DNA of 64,000 nucleotides from Bin34 sp965219935 (GTDB lineage: Bacteria > Chloroflexota > Anaerolineae > Caldilineales > Caldilineaceae). Shown one piece after another: positions 36,386 through 44,314 of this stretch. Location of the stretch: positions 2,108,001-2,172,000 of the forward strand of contig CBDCOU010000003.1 in NCBI GenBank assembly GCA_965219935.1. The letters run 5' to 3'. The translations under genes were made by a program, and so were the position numbers. The notes under the pieces are model-generated. The model did not search any database. It was given only the letters and a program-made list of their open reading frames with translations, and was not told the origin of the DNA. Position 1 is the stretch's first letter, and each line of letters begins with the position of its first letter.

Positions 36386-36785
36386 CCACCGAACGGTCAG
36401 TAGACCGCTGCGTTCCGGGACTGCCGGAGCGACGCCGATCCGAACATGCCACCGCATCATTCTTGACGCTTCGTAACCAGCTCTGCCGATCACTTTGGCT
36501 TGCGGAACGGGTCGTCCTCTTGACGTGCTCGCGCAGTGCTTCATTGATGTCTGTCTGGTAGCCGCGACCATCACGAGCGTGGGCCTTGAACCAGGCGATG
36601 ATGTCCGCGTCGAGCCTCAACGTAATCTGCTGTTTCACAGGCCGATGGAAGACTCCGCGCCTGGCATCGGACCAGTCAAGGATCTCCGGGGCATCGGTTG
36701 TGTCGACTTGGTCGTCGGGCAGAGCCTCCAGTGCTCGCATTTGCGCCTGAATGTCTGCCGGCAACTCAGTCATGTCCTTCTTCAT
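36312..36785 (-). CDS. brnA: BrnA antitoxin with abnormal C-terminal extension
   Basis: 157 residues. The conserved part (to ~residue 95) has EILDWSDARRGVFHRPVKQQ, ITLRLDADIIAWFKAHARDG and YQTDINEALREHVKR, the BrnA ribbon-helix-helix module. Family members normally end about there; this one continues ~60 residues, reading antisense through the repeated micro-frame (...NVIRRTGVTVSVST). I infer loss of the native stop by recombination. ATG 36785 follows GAGGAAGG and overlaps BrnT by 20 bases. It should bind BrnT and repress the operon. Confidence 0.88.
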   Translation of the reverse strand: MKKDMTELPADIQAQMRALEALPDDQVDTTDAPEILDWSDARRGVFHRPVKQQITLRLDADIIAWFKAHARDGRGYQTDINEALREHVKRTTRSASQSDRQSWLRSVKNDAVACSDRRRSGSPGTQRSTDRSVVPVRVQSARVNVIRRTGVTVSVST

Positions 36786-37041
36786 AGGCCTTCCTCTCAT
36801 GTCTCGTCGCCTTGCGTGCCGAGATGATACGCCCGATCCCTATGTCGAAATCAGGCCAAGTGTGGACTGCCATCACAACCTGAGGCTCTGCCCTGCCGAT
36901 GGTTCGCCGCCGTTGCTCATATGGATACGGATCTTCCCGCGTCACAGACTGGGGGCAAACACCAAAGACTGCAGCCTCAAAGCTGAGGCCGTGCCCCCGG
37001 AGGCACGCCTCATTCTTGGCCTGATGCCAAGTCCAACGCAA
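36766..37041 (-). CDS. brnT: BrnT toxin (RelE-fold ribonuclease)
   Basis: 91 residues from a TTG start with GGGGG upstream. RWTWHQAKNEACLRGHGLSFEAA is the BrnT start; REDPYPYEQRRRTIGRAEPQ and GRIISARKATRHERKAYEEG carry the expected basic active residues. The usual FDDPLA segment reads GVCPQSV, so activity may be reduced. First gene of the brnTA operon. Confidence 0.88.
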   Translation of the reverse strand: MRWTWHQAKNEACLRGHGLSFEAAVFGVCPQSVTREDPYPYEQRRRTIGRAEPQVVMAVHTWPDFDIGIGRIISARKATRHERKAYEEGHD

Positions 37042-37384
37042 GCGCCCCCTTGCCCCACACTACAAAATTGCAGCTATAGGAAGGGCTTGCTGTCCATGCC
37101 CTTGCTGTCCATGCCAGTTTGGTCGCTCGTGTCAAACCCAATGGAGTAGATGCAGGATCGGTCTACAGCCAAGAACGAACTTCAACGTTGGCTTGGGTCA
37201 AGGCAGCGGTGACGGACCGGCTGGCGGTAAGGGGCGGTGCAGGGCAGGGCCATCGGCACTTGGCGGCCGGCCGGGTCCGGCCGCAACATCCGACGCAGGG
37301 GCACAACCAGCAGGATGATAGCGGTCCCGGACAAACGGGTTTACACTTGAATCAGCGACAAGACCAGCATACGAGGAACTCGTC
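37042..37384. other. Intergenic region between brnT and GYD gene
   Basis: 343 bases holding the divergent promoters of brnTA and the GYD-domain gene. A short tandem echo (TGCTGTCCATGCC twice, ~37090-37115) is the only repeat noticed. Confidence 0.4.
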
Positions 37385-37705
37385 ATGCCAAAGTTTCTGT
37401 ATCAGGCGAACTACACGACAACAGGCATACAGGGCCTGCTGCAAGAAGGCGGAACTTCGCGTCGGCAAGTCTTCGAAGAGATGGGCCGAGAGCAGGGCGG
37501 AGAACTGGAGGCCTTCTACTACGCCTTTGGCGGTGCGGACCTGTACATGATCTATGACCTGCCCGATGCGGTAACGGCTGCCGCGCTTTCCCTGTCCATC
37601 ACGGCACGAGGTGCGATCAGCATCAGCACGGTGCAGTTGATCACACCGGAGGAAATCGATGAGGCCACCCGGAAGACGGTGACCTACCGACCTCCAGGAG
37701 AGTAG
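37385..37705 (+). CDS. GYD-domain protein
   Basis: 106 residues of the GYD family (PF08734), a ferredoxin-like dimeric alpha/beta fold: YQANYTTTGIQGLLQEGG, AFYYAFGGADLYMIYDLPDA, LSITARGAISISTVQLITPEEID pattern. Function in the family is not defined. GAGGA precedes the ATG, and a strong terminator follows. It is intact, high GC and may be core genome rather than accessory. Confidence 0.9.
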   Translation: MPKFLYQANYTTTGIQGLLQEGGTSRRQVFEEMGREQGGELEAFYYAFGGADLYMIYDLPDAVTAAALSLSITARGAISISTVQLITPEEIDEATRKTVTYRPPGE

Positions 37706-37738
37706 AGGCTACGGCGGTGCCGGACCTCTCCGAATTCA

Positions 37739-37772
37739 CAGGAATGCGCACCCATCAAGGTGCGCATTCCTG
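37739..37772 (+). terminator. Strong hairpin terminator after GYD gene
   Basis: Perfect 14-bp stem CAGGAATGCGCACC (37739-37752) / complement (37759-37772) with loop CATCAA. Only short T-stretches follow. Confidence 0.75.
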
Positions 37773-38189
37773 TTCCGGAAGCATTCATCTGGACGGTCAA
37801 CAGGTCTGATCCTGAAGACAGGCAGGAGGGTTGGGCAGAACGCACTCCGGCATGACTGTCGGCCCGTTGCGGGATAGGATGACGAACCGGTGATCCAAGT
37901 CCAGTTGCTCCCAATCGACCAGAGAAGCCGCGCATAGGGGCGACTGCCGGGCTCATGCCACTATGGATGGCGAGAGTGTGGTTGCCAAGTTGATTATCGA
38001 AACAAGGAACATGACAGCAGTCCCGGTTGAACGGTCGGAGAGTTGTCCCTACGGCCACTGAGGCTGCTGGGACTGCACGCTCAGGCCACAGGACAGGCCA
38101 TTCAGCGCTCCAATGGTCGCGGCTGGACCACATAGACGGGTCTGGTCCAGCCGCAGTAGAGCAGCTTTGCATGTCTACAGGACGTGGGT
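37773..38189. other. Gene-poor stretch before vapC
   Basis: 417 bases with no supported gene or RNA. Confidence 0.4.
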
Positions 38190-38618
38190 TTAATTCAGCC
38201 TCGGGGCAGTGCCCTGCGAATCGGCTCTGGACCAATCTTCCACAACCAACCGGGGCACACGGTCAAACTCCTTTGTGTTTGATGTAACCAGGATCAAGTT
38301 GCGCGACAGTGCCTGCCCCGCGATCAGAGTGTCGTAGGGCCCGATCGGCTGTCCCCCTTGGGCCAACAAGGCCCTGATCTCACCGGCAGCGCGCGCCGCG
38401 GCCCAGTCCAAAGGCACGAGCGGAAAGCTAATCAGTTCCATTCGTCTCAGATTGTGTTCCTGCCGCTGGCTCTTGAACGCGCCGTAAAACAGTTCGTAAG
38501 CAACGATCACCGACAATCCAATATCGGACACTTGGCATGCTCGCACGCGCTGGCTCAGACGAGGTGAGTCGTTGTTGAATAGGGCAATGACCGCGTTCGT
38601 GTCCAGCAAAAACCGCAT
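38190..38618 (-). CDS. vapC: VapC-type PIN-domain toxin
   Basis: 142 residues, PIN domain. Acidic residues at FLLDTNAVI (D6), IVAYELFYGA (E), PYDTLIAGQAL (D) and TSNTKEFDRV form the Mg site of tRNA/rRNA-cleaving VapC toxins. A C-terminal extension of ~12 residues is unusual but short. Its ATG overlaps the antitoxin stop as TAATG, the standard coupled arrangement. Confidence 0.95.
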   Translation of the reverse strand: MRFLLDTNAVIALFNNDSPRLSQRVRACQVSDIGLSVIVAYELFYGAFKSQRQEHNLRRMELISFPLVPLDWAAARAAGEIRALLAQGGQPIGPYDTLIAGQALSRNLILVTSNTKEFDRVPRLVVEDWSRADSQGTAPRLN

Positions 38619-38884
38619 TAGTCAAACAGGGATTCCAGTCCCTCTCGTTCCTGATGGTCGGGTTGTTGGCGGTCGGCCAGGAAGTCTTCGGTAAAGGTGC
38701 CCTGAATGGCATCCAGCCAAGCCCACTCCTGGCTCACCGGTTCCAGGATGACCGCGGTACCCACCCGGCGAATATGAACCTCCTGACCCTGGAAGCGGAA
38801 CTCCTTGGGCAGGCGCACAGCCTGGGAACGTCCATTCCAAAACAGCTTCGCGGTCTTCGCCCGGGCTTCCCCATCACCACTCAT
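38618..38884 (-). CDS. vapB: VapB/VagC-type AbrB-fold antitoxin
   Basis: 88 residues. KLFWNGRSQAVRLPKEFRF is the swapped-hairpin DNA-binding domain; the C-terminal DFLADRQQ...SLFD tail would wrap the toxin. AAGGAG sits upstream of the ATG. It should repress the operon by binding the operator just upstream. Confidence 0.92.
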   Translation of the reverse strand: MSGDGEARAKTAKLFWNGRSQAVRLPKEFRFQGQEVHIRRVGTAVILEPVSQEWAWLDAIQGTFTEDFLADRQQPDHQEREGLESLFD

Positions 38885-38919
38885 GAGCCGCTCCTTGTTT
38901 GAACGGAGTACAAACCTTT

Positions 38920-38942
38920 GGTCTATACCACAAGTATATACC
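38920..38942 (-). promoter_or_regulatory. Candidate vapBC operator
   Basis: GGTCTATAC, five bases, GTATATACC: a near-perfect inverted repeat 36 bases upstream of vapB and embedded in an AT-rich stretch suitable for a -10 region. Confidence 0.5.
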
Positions 38943-39009
38943 GGTGGATGGGAAATCTCGGGACTGCTTCATTCCCGTTGATGCAGGCATCTCGGATGGA
39001 GGGTTCGGA

Positions 39010-39660
39010 CACACTTTCCAAGTGGTACGCCGTGTCTGCTACATGGTGTCTGCCACACTGCTTCCCACCACACCGGAGTCCGGGACCGTCGGCGTGAACC
39101 GCAACGTGGGGCAATGCACCGACAGCGACGGCAAGGGGTACGAGATGCCCGACACCGGCCGCACGGATGCCAAGCTCAAGCAGTACCAGCGCAAGATGGA
39201 CAGGCAGCAGAAGGGCAGCCACCGTAGACGGCAGACTGGGCACAAGTTGAGCACACTGCACCGCCAGCGGACGCGCACTCACAGCACAGCGACGCATGGG
39301 ACCTCCCACCGCCTGACGGACAAAACACAGACCGTGGTGCTGGAGGACCTCGATGTCAAGAACATGTCTCGAAGTGCCAAGGACTCCGTGGAGGAACCCG
39401 GTCTCAACCGTGTCATCCTCGCCTCAGACTGAGGACAGATGGAACGCAAGCGGACGTACAAGGCCGGTGAGCTGGCCAAGGTACCGGCCTCCTACACGTC
39501 GCAAACCTGTAACCGCTGCGGACACGTGACCCCGCGCAATCGGATCACGCAGGCGCGCTTCCGTTGTGTGGGGTTCATGGCGAATGCCGACCACAATGCC
39601 GCCATCAACATCCTGGGCCTGCACAGGGATTCCGTGGCAGCCCGTCCACCGGCTCAACAG
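39010..39660 (+). pseudogene. Inactivated TnpB (IS200/IS605-type) remnant
   Basis: TVGVNRNVGQCTDSDG is RuvC-I with Asp changed to Asn (normally GIDRNVG). TQTVVLEDLDVKNM keeps the RuvC-II Glu. A TGA at 39430-39432 replaces the Trp of the expected ...W-GQMERKRTYKAGEL. The zinc ribbon TCNRCGH...FRCVGF has lost its last Cys, while NADHNAAINIL keeps the last Asp. The N-terminal half is missing. No TnpA or clear right-end guide RNA hairpin was seen. Confidence 0.8.
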
Positions 39661-39810
39661 GGGCCGCTACACAGCGAGGAGCGTTGTTCTTCAGTAATCG
39701 GAAGTTGTCCGGTTGCGCTGCTACCTGTTGTTAACGGAAAGCTAACAAAGGTTGAATTGAGCCACCATGTACAATCGCATACTGGATTCAAGTCTTCCTG
39801 GGGCAGGGCA

Positions 39811-40025
39811 ATGACTAATGAACAGCAGCCTGAAAAATTGGACAAATCCGAGTTGGTGCGGTACATGGTGCGAGCAAGTCGTTGCGAGAGTCATTTGCAA
39901 AGATGAAAGGCAACATAGAGGAGATGAACACGCACCTTGATAAGATGGATGTTGCCTATGATGAATTGCAGGATAGGATTGCTGAACTGGAAGAAAGGCA
40001 TGACATAAAACACGGAGACATATAA
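39811..40025 (+). pseudogene. Small coiled-coil protein, frameshifted
   Basis: MTNEQQPEKLDKSELVRYMV in one frame continues in another as ESFAKMKGNIEEMNTHLDKM, then VAYDELQDRIAELEERHD, stop at 40023. One base change would give a ~71-residue coiled coil. The second part alone (ATG 39903) could be a 40-residue protein. AT-rich; start of a separate foreign patch. Confidence 0.45.
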
Positions 40026-40060
40026 CAATCCACAGCTTTGTTGACAAGAGGAAGAGAAGA

Positions 40061-40483
40061 ATGAAGAATGATATTATCCTGCACAACAATATCCTGCGCC
40101 ATATTGAAAATGATGGAAGGATTTATGTTACCATTTCAGAAGGCACTTTCCAATCTACTGATAAGGAAAAGCTAATTGGGCACTTGATGGTTTTGTGCGA
40201 ATCAGGAAACATAGAAATTCAGGTTATTCCATGTTATGACATTGAGGGTTCAATTATCTCTAACAGTGGATTCGCTGGAAAAAGTAGAGTCACTGGAAAA
40301 ATCTATATGCCTCACAAAAATATAATGAGAGAGATTGAAATTGCATTGTCAAAAGAAAATATTATTGGATTTCGTCTAACAAGTACTGGCCATCAGTATT
40401 TGCTATATCTGGATAGAGTTGAAAATGAAGATACCCATCCAAGGGATATGCTGGAATCCCTTTTGTCACACAAGACAAAATAA
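40061..40483 (+). CDS. AT-rich hypothetical protein, possible winged helix
   Basis: 140 residues. LHNNILRHIENDGRIYVTIS, then EKLIGHLMVLCESGNIEIQV and IGFRLTSTGHQYLLYLDRVE follow the helix/wing order of DUF2513-type winged helices (RLTxxGHxYL). AGAGGAAGAGAAG precedes the ATG. Base composition differs sharply from the rest of the window, indicating transfer. No partner identified. Confidence 0.65.
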   Translation: MKNDIILHNNILRHIENDGRIYVTISEGTFQSTDKEKLIGHLMVLCESGNIEIQVIPCYDIEGSIISNSGFAGKSRVTGKIYMPHKNIMREIEIALSKENIIGFRLTSTGHQYLLYLDRVENEDTHPRDMLESLLSHKTK

Positions 40484-40543
40484 CATAATCTGGCCAGTTT
40501 GTACCATACCTGTGTGATTGTGTTGTGTCATGGAGTTTATCTT

Positions 40544-40672
40544 ATGTCAAGGCGGTACAGGGACGAGCTTCCCTTTGAATGGATGTGGGCGTTGATTGTT
40601 CGGTGGTTCGGATGGCCGGTGGCGATTGCTCTTTTCGTCGTATTGGTTATCTGGTTACGCACTCAGATGTAG
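40544..40672 (+). CDS. 42-residue single-helix membrane protein
   Basis: MSRRYRDELPFEWMWALIVR, then WFGWPVAIALFVVLVIWLRTQM: a charged N-tail and one Trp-rich membrane helix. GGAG at suitable spacing. Followed six bases later by a hairpin. It faces another small membrane frame at 40720-40980. Size and context recall small toxin or holin-like peptides, which is only inference. Confidence 0.5.
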   Translation: MSRRYRDELPFEWMWALIVRWFGWPVAIALFVVLVIWLRTQM

Positions 40673-40678
40673 AGACAT

Positions 40679-40710
40679 GGCTGTTGGATGCAACATGCAA
40701 TCCAACAGCC
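40679..40710. terminator. Shared terminator between convergent small membrane genes
   Basis: Perfect 11-bp stem GGCTGTTGGAT (40679-40689) / ATCCAACAGCC (40700-40710), 10-base loop, exactly between two convergent small reading frames. Confidence 0.7.
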
Positions 40711-40719
40711 AGCCCTGTA

Positions 40720-40980
40720 CTACACATAGTCTTTGATGTTCTTGACAACCATCATGATCAGCAGTTGTGTGATCACGATGGCTAACATGATGGCGAGGAT
40801 CTGGAATACAGGTTGATCTGATTCGTCTTCACCACTGGCATGAAACGTGCCAGTGAACAGCAACGGTATCAAACTGTCGGCTAGCGTAGCCAAATCGCCC
40901 TTGCCCTATAGGTAGGGCACCAAATCTGTAACACTAGTCACACTGTTCTCCTTTTTGTGTGGCTTTTGTAAATGCGACAT
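40720..40980 (-). pseudogene. Small membrane protein interrupted by an in-frame TAG
   Basis: ATG 40980 follows GGAGAG. After MSHLQKPHKKENSVTSVTDL-VPYL a TAG (40906-40908) interrupts; the same frame continues GKGDLATLADSLIPLLFTGT and ends with one membrane helix (ILAIMLAIVITQLLIMMVV) and KNIKDYV. Without the stop it would be 86 residues. The preserved frame after the stop suggests a recent nonsense change or readthrough. Confidence 0.45.
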
Positions 40981-41037
40981 GCAACTCTCCTTGTATGTTG
41001 CTGTGCTGTTGCGTCCTCTTTGGAAGGATGTAGCAGC

Positions 41038-41090
41038 GAGAGGGTAGATGGTTTGCACAGCTTGGAACTGTGCTGAACATCTACCCTCTC
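41038..41090. ncRNA. Long two-tier hairpin, function unknown
   Basis: Outer perfect 13-bp stem GAGAGGGTAGATG (41038-41050) / CATCTACCCTCTC (41078-41090) with an inner GCACAG/CTGTGC stem (41055-41060, 41068-41073). It could be a terminator, an element end or a small RNA. Confidence 0.4.
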
Positions 41091-41241
41091 ACACTGCTCC
41101 GAAAACTGTCAAATCGCACGTTAAATTGGATCGTTGCAACGAACCATATAGTGCTTTAAGGAGGTATTGCCATGTAATAAACAGGATGGGTTGACAGCAC
41201 ATAGCGGCGTAGGGTACAATCAAGTTTCAAGGAGTAGTGCC

Positions 41242-41471
41242 GTGAGTTTGATTGCAATGTTCGAGAAGTTTCCAGATCATGCCAGTTGCATTGCCCACCT
41301 AGAGTGTGTACGGTGGGGTGACGAACCGCGCTGCCCATTGTGTGGGGGCGAAGAGGTTGGCCGTAAGAAGGAAAACAAGTTGGTAGGCCGGTGGAACTGT
41401 TACGAGTGCAAATCCTCCTACAACGTGCTGTCGGGCACGCTGTTCGAGCGCACACGGGTTCCATTGCAGAA
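41242..41471 (+). pseudogene. IS1595-family transposase 5' fragment
   Basis: GTG start after AAGGAG. MFEKFPDHASCIAHLECVRW, then GDEPRCPLCGG...WNCYECK is the IS1595 zinc-ribbon N-domain (PF12760), continuing to YNVLSGTLFERTRVPLQK, where the family sequence breaks off at the start of the next gene. Confidence 0.85.
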
Positions 41472-41804
41472 ATGTCAACAGAAACGGTCACGGTCGAAGA
41501 GAAGTTCGCTGAGCTCCTTCGGAATGAGCTGGAAGCGAAGTTTCACGATGAATTCGTGTTCGAACCAATATACGTTCAGGCTGATTTCGATCTAGACGGC
41601 AACCGCTGCCTGGACGCATACATCGTGTTCGACGGGGATCAGAAGAAGCTGGATCCTGCATGGACTGCAGCCCTTCCCCGGCTTCTGTGGTCCCGTTCCG
41701 AAAACCTCGGATATCCCGGCCTTCCGACCCAGTGGTTTGTCAGCAAGTCGGATTGGCTGAAACACAAGGAAGGGATTCCTTGGACCCCGCTGACCTGCTT
41801 CTGA
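41472..41804 (+). CDS. Small partner of a HEPN-type gene (copy 1)
   Basis: 110 residues: VEEKFAELLRNELEAKFHDE, FVFEPIYVQADFDLDGNRCL, AYIVFDGDQKKLDPAWTAAL pattern. The layout (helix, then a strand pair with a DGDxxxLDP turn, then a helix) parallels the products of 56378-56704 and 59858-60190, although identity is low, and like them it is followed by a HEPN-type gene. Its native upstream region was replaced by an IS1595 fragment ending at its ATG; no good ribosome site. Probable antitoxin or co-factor of the HEPN partner. Confidence 0.6.
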   Translation: MSTETVTVEEKFAELLRNELEAKFHDEFVFEPIYVQADFDLDGNRCLDAYIVFDGDQKKLDPAWTAALPRLLWSRSENLGYPGLPTQWFVSKSDWLKHKEGIPWTPLTCF

Positions 41805-42268
41805 TCACCCACAAACTATCGGCGTGATTGGCAACCACAGAGGACGTCCCCGCCAAGCCGAATAGCGCCGGGCAGTCAGCACTGCAGCACTGCCTACTAC
41901 GCCATGTTTCACTCACTGGCCCGTTGCGGAGCCGATTTGGTGGCAGGCAGCACGAAGCAGCATCGCAGCCAACTCGCTTGACAACAGGCATGTTGGGCTC
42001 TGGACCATGGAGAAACTCGCAAGCGATACACGCAAAAGACACGGTTGGCTGAGTTTCCTACTGAGATCCAGGACTTCGCGGCTGCTTTTGTGCGTCTTCA
42101 GAGGCTACGTCATTGGGCCGACTATGACCCCCTGTCCATGTTCTACCGTTCCTTGGTCCTTCAGTGATCGAGGAAGTCGACAATATCATCTCAGGTTTCA
42201 ACTCGGTTGCCCGTGCAGATCGAAAGGCCTTTGCTGTGTACGTGCTGTTGAAGCACCGATCAGACTAA
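41780..42268 (+). pseudogene. HEPN-type protein, decayed (copy 1)
   Basis: Overlaps the end of the previous gene. Broken frames give LDPADLLLITHKLSA, RRAVSTAAYYAMFHSLARCG, FPTEIQDFAAAFVRLQRLRH, WADYDPLSMFYRSLVL and IEEVDNIISGFNSVARADRK, the same order as the intact HEPN protein at 60190-60663. Several stops and frameshifts. Confidence 0.75.
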
Positions 42269-42430
42269 ACAGCGGCACCCCTTCAGCGAGGGCAGCCCTG
42301 CCAAGCATCTCGTCCACCATGGGGTAGGCAGTGTGGAGACGACCCTTGAACTGCGCCTCGTGCTCCAGGTTGAGAGTCTCCCCCAGCGCGGCCCGAAGCG
42401 TGGGCTTGGTTGCCCTTGACGGTCAATACA

Positions 42431-42560
42431 TCATCGGCCTGCTGTCGGCGGTAGTGGCCGTGCAGGGCCCCACGGGTGGCATCGGCACCAGTGCGACCAG
42501 GCCAGTACCGACTTGAAGTCCGCGGCCACGGGCAGCAGGAGACGCCGCCACAGCCGTCGG
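42431..42560 (-). pseudogene. Transposase C-terminal shard (IS701-like)
   Basis: LTVPEIRRLWRRLLLPVAAD followed by VLAWSHWCRCHPW resembles the PEIRRLL...WSHWRRRHQxRA ending of IS701-like transposases, then shifts frame. 42561-42780 gives no other gene. Confidence 0.45.
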
Positions 42561-42786
42561 ATTTCCGGCACAGTCAGCCTCCGGCCAGGTCGCGGGTCCC
42601 TCGAAACGCTGTCAGGCTGCCCGGTGGCCCGACCAGGTGGCGATCGTGGCCGCGTCCACGGGGTCGGAGGCGGGGACCGGAGACGCGGCGGGAACGGTGG
42701 ACATGGGACGACTCCAGGGGCTGGACGGATGCCCGACCACCAGACCCCATATTTACCACTGTAGCAAGAGTGGAACCACAGAATTC

Positions 42787-43119
42787 TCAATGACGGAGCG
42801 CCAACCGTTCTGCGGCCAAGCGGTTCATGCTGACGCCTGCTTCGGCTGCGTCCATTGCCAGGGCACGATGGGTCTCAGGGGGGACGCGGAGGGTGAGGGT
42901 GCCGCTGAATCGTCGTGTGGATAACGGCTCCGGGATCGGATCGCCATCCTCCTGCAAGCTTTGCACAGCGAACGCCACCACATCCCTGATGCCTGCAAAG
43001 GCCCCTTCAGGAGTGTCGTCCAGGTGGCTGAGCAACCCGAACTCTGCACACAGGCCCACATACATCTCATCTTCATTGGACCAGATGACGCGATAGGTGT
43101 AACGGTCATGTCCGTTCAT
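42787..43119 (-). CDS. hicB: HicB antitoxin
   Basis: 110 residues. The N-terminal partial RNase H-like fold (YTYRVIWSNEDEMYVGLCAE, then FGLLSHLDDTPEGAFAGI) binds HicA; the C-terminal ribbon-helix-helix (SGTLTLRVPPETHRALAMDA) binds DNA. Six bases after HicA. Intact. Confidence 0.93.
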   Translation of the reverse strand: MNGHDRYTYRVIWSNEDEMYVGLCAEFGLLSHLDDTPEGAFAGIRDVVAFAVQSLQEDGDPIPEPLSTRRFSGTLTLRVPPETHRALAMDAAEAGVSMNRLAAERLALRH

Positions 43120-43125
43120 CGCAAT

Positions 43126-43365
43126 TTACTCCTCCAAGTTGTCGATTGCCTTGATCACCTGTCGTACCTGATAGGGCTTGGCCATGCCTCTCACAGGCTG
43201 GATATTGACTAGCGGCTCTCCTTGCCAAGGCACCTTGTAGAACAGGTGGCTGCCTTTCGCCCTCGGCTGCCCAAAGTAGTGGTCGCAGACCTTGCGGAGG
43301 TCGCCAAACCGGACGTTCCCAGGGTTCCGTCTGATTTTCGCCAGTACTTTATCCATATGGAACAT
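43126..43365 (-). CDS. hicA: HicA mRNA interferase toxin
   Basis: 79 residues, dsRBD-like. RFGDLRKVCDHYFGQPRAKG, then SHLFYKVPWQGEPLVNIQ has the catalytic His of GSH. C-terminus AKPYQVRQVIKAIDNL. It leads the operon with HicB. The start could be ATG 43365 or 43356; neither has a good ribosome site. Confidence 0.93.
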   Translation of the reverse strand: MFHMDKVLAKIRRNPGNVRFGDLRKVCDHYFGQPRAKGSHLFYKVPWQGEPLVNIQPVRGMAKPYQVRQVIKAIDNLEE

Positions 43366-43393
43366 GATAGCACTAATGCCACCACTCTGTGAA

Positions 43394-43823
43394 TTACCTC
43401 TGTAGTACCAGGGAACACTCCGGTCTTCCGGTCTCCAGAACCTGTGAAATTCTCAACTTCCTTGCGAAGCGGAAGCGGATCGTCTGTCTGGTTGACGCTT
43501 CGCCGACCGTGGGGTCCGATCGACTGGCCCCTTTGGGCCAACAAGGCCCTGATTTCACCTGTAGCGCGTGCGGCATTGCTGTCGAATGGGAGCACCCGGT
43601 CGTCAAAGGCATCGCGCAGCATCGCCTCGATCTCCAGGAACAGTGTGTCACGGCGTCGGCAGACCGGAAGGATGGCCGCACCGTAGCGCAACTCCGCTTC
43701 GCCTACCAATGAAAAACAGGTCATCCAAGGAACAGCCTGAGTCCAGGTCACTGCGGTGGACTCAGGCACTTTGCGAATCAATTCGGAAGCGACATTGGTG
43801 TCAAGCAGCACGGACACGGCCAC
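43394..43823 (-). pseudogene. VapC-type PIN toxin, frameshifted
   Basis: VSVLLDTNVASELIRKVPES, FSLVGEAELRYGAAILPVCR and ATGEIRALLAQRGQSIGPHG follow PIN order, then a frameshift near 43510 removes the last Asp region. The GTG start is a few bases after the FitA stop, as in fitAB. Confidence 0.85.
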
Positions 43824-43827
43824 TGGC

Positions 43828-44070
43828 TCACTCGAAGGACGGTAGCTCACGCGCAGGCTCACGGGGTGGCAACTCCAAGTCCACGCCGTTGGACGGCCCA
43901 AAGTGCGAGCGGATGACGCTCACAAGGTTCCGGGAACCCGGCTTGCTCCCGACCGCATCGCGCAGGATCAGCCGTACTTCTTCTTCCACGGAGCGACCGT
44001 TGCTCGCCGCCCGAACTTGCAAACGGGCCTTCACTTCGTCGTCCAAGTTGCGAATCGTAATACTCGCCAT
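43828..44070 (-). CDS. fitA: FitA/VapB-type ribbon-helix-helix antitoxin
   Basis: 80 residues. MASITIRNLDDEVKARLQVR, then AASNGRSVEEEVRLILRDAV is the FitA RHH domain. The C-terminal HFGPSNGVDLELPPREP tail is the usual toxin-binding segment. ATG 44070 is the family start. Orphaned functionally because its PIN partner is frameshifted. Confidence 0.9.
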   Translation of the reverse strand: MASITIRNLDDEVKARLQVRAASNGRSVEEEVRLILRDAVGSKPGSRNLVSVIRSHFGPSNGVDLELPPREPARELPSFE

Positions 44071-44112
44071 GGTCGTACTTCCGTGTTTCAACGAGTCTAT
44101 TATGACGATTGT

Positions 44113-44147
44113 CGTGAACAGGTAACGCTGGGACTTCTCAACACCTT
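44113..44147 (+). repeat. 35-base shard of the ABC exporter gene
   Basis: GAACAGGTAACGCTGGGACT then TCTCAACACCTT matches 48566-48597 in the first ABC exporter (codons for EQVTLGLLITF) with two or three changes. It ends at a frame-breaking TAA. Confidence 0.7.
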
Positions 44148-44171
44148 AAGGGCTGAGTGCTGCAGCCGAGA

Positions 44172-44260
44172 CATGACCACCATTCATGTGGGAACGGGCG
44201 CCGTGACACCGATTCGACGAATGATATTCACGCTCGCAGACTGAACCCAACCAGGAACCG
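44172..44260 (+). repeat. Repeated 23-codon micro-frame, copy 2
   Basis: Matches 36299-36385 (see there). It lies 55 bases upstream of the Uma2 gene, so it could be a leader peptide, or the end of a small mobile unit. Confidence 0.75.
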
Positions 44261-44314
44261 GACAGGCTCGAAATACGGGGTACAATCGGGTCTCGGCACA
44301 TGCAGGGGGAAGGA

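Noticed and set aside
37385..37705. GYD gene as part of a TA pair with BrnTA
   Set aside because: It is divergent from brnTA, has its own terminator and belongs to a family not known as toxin or antitoxin.
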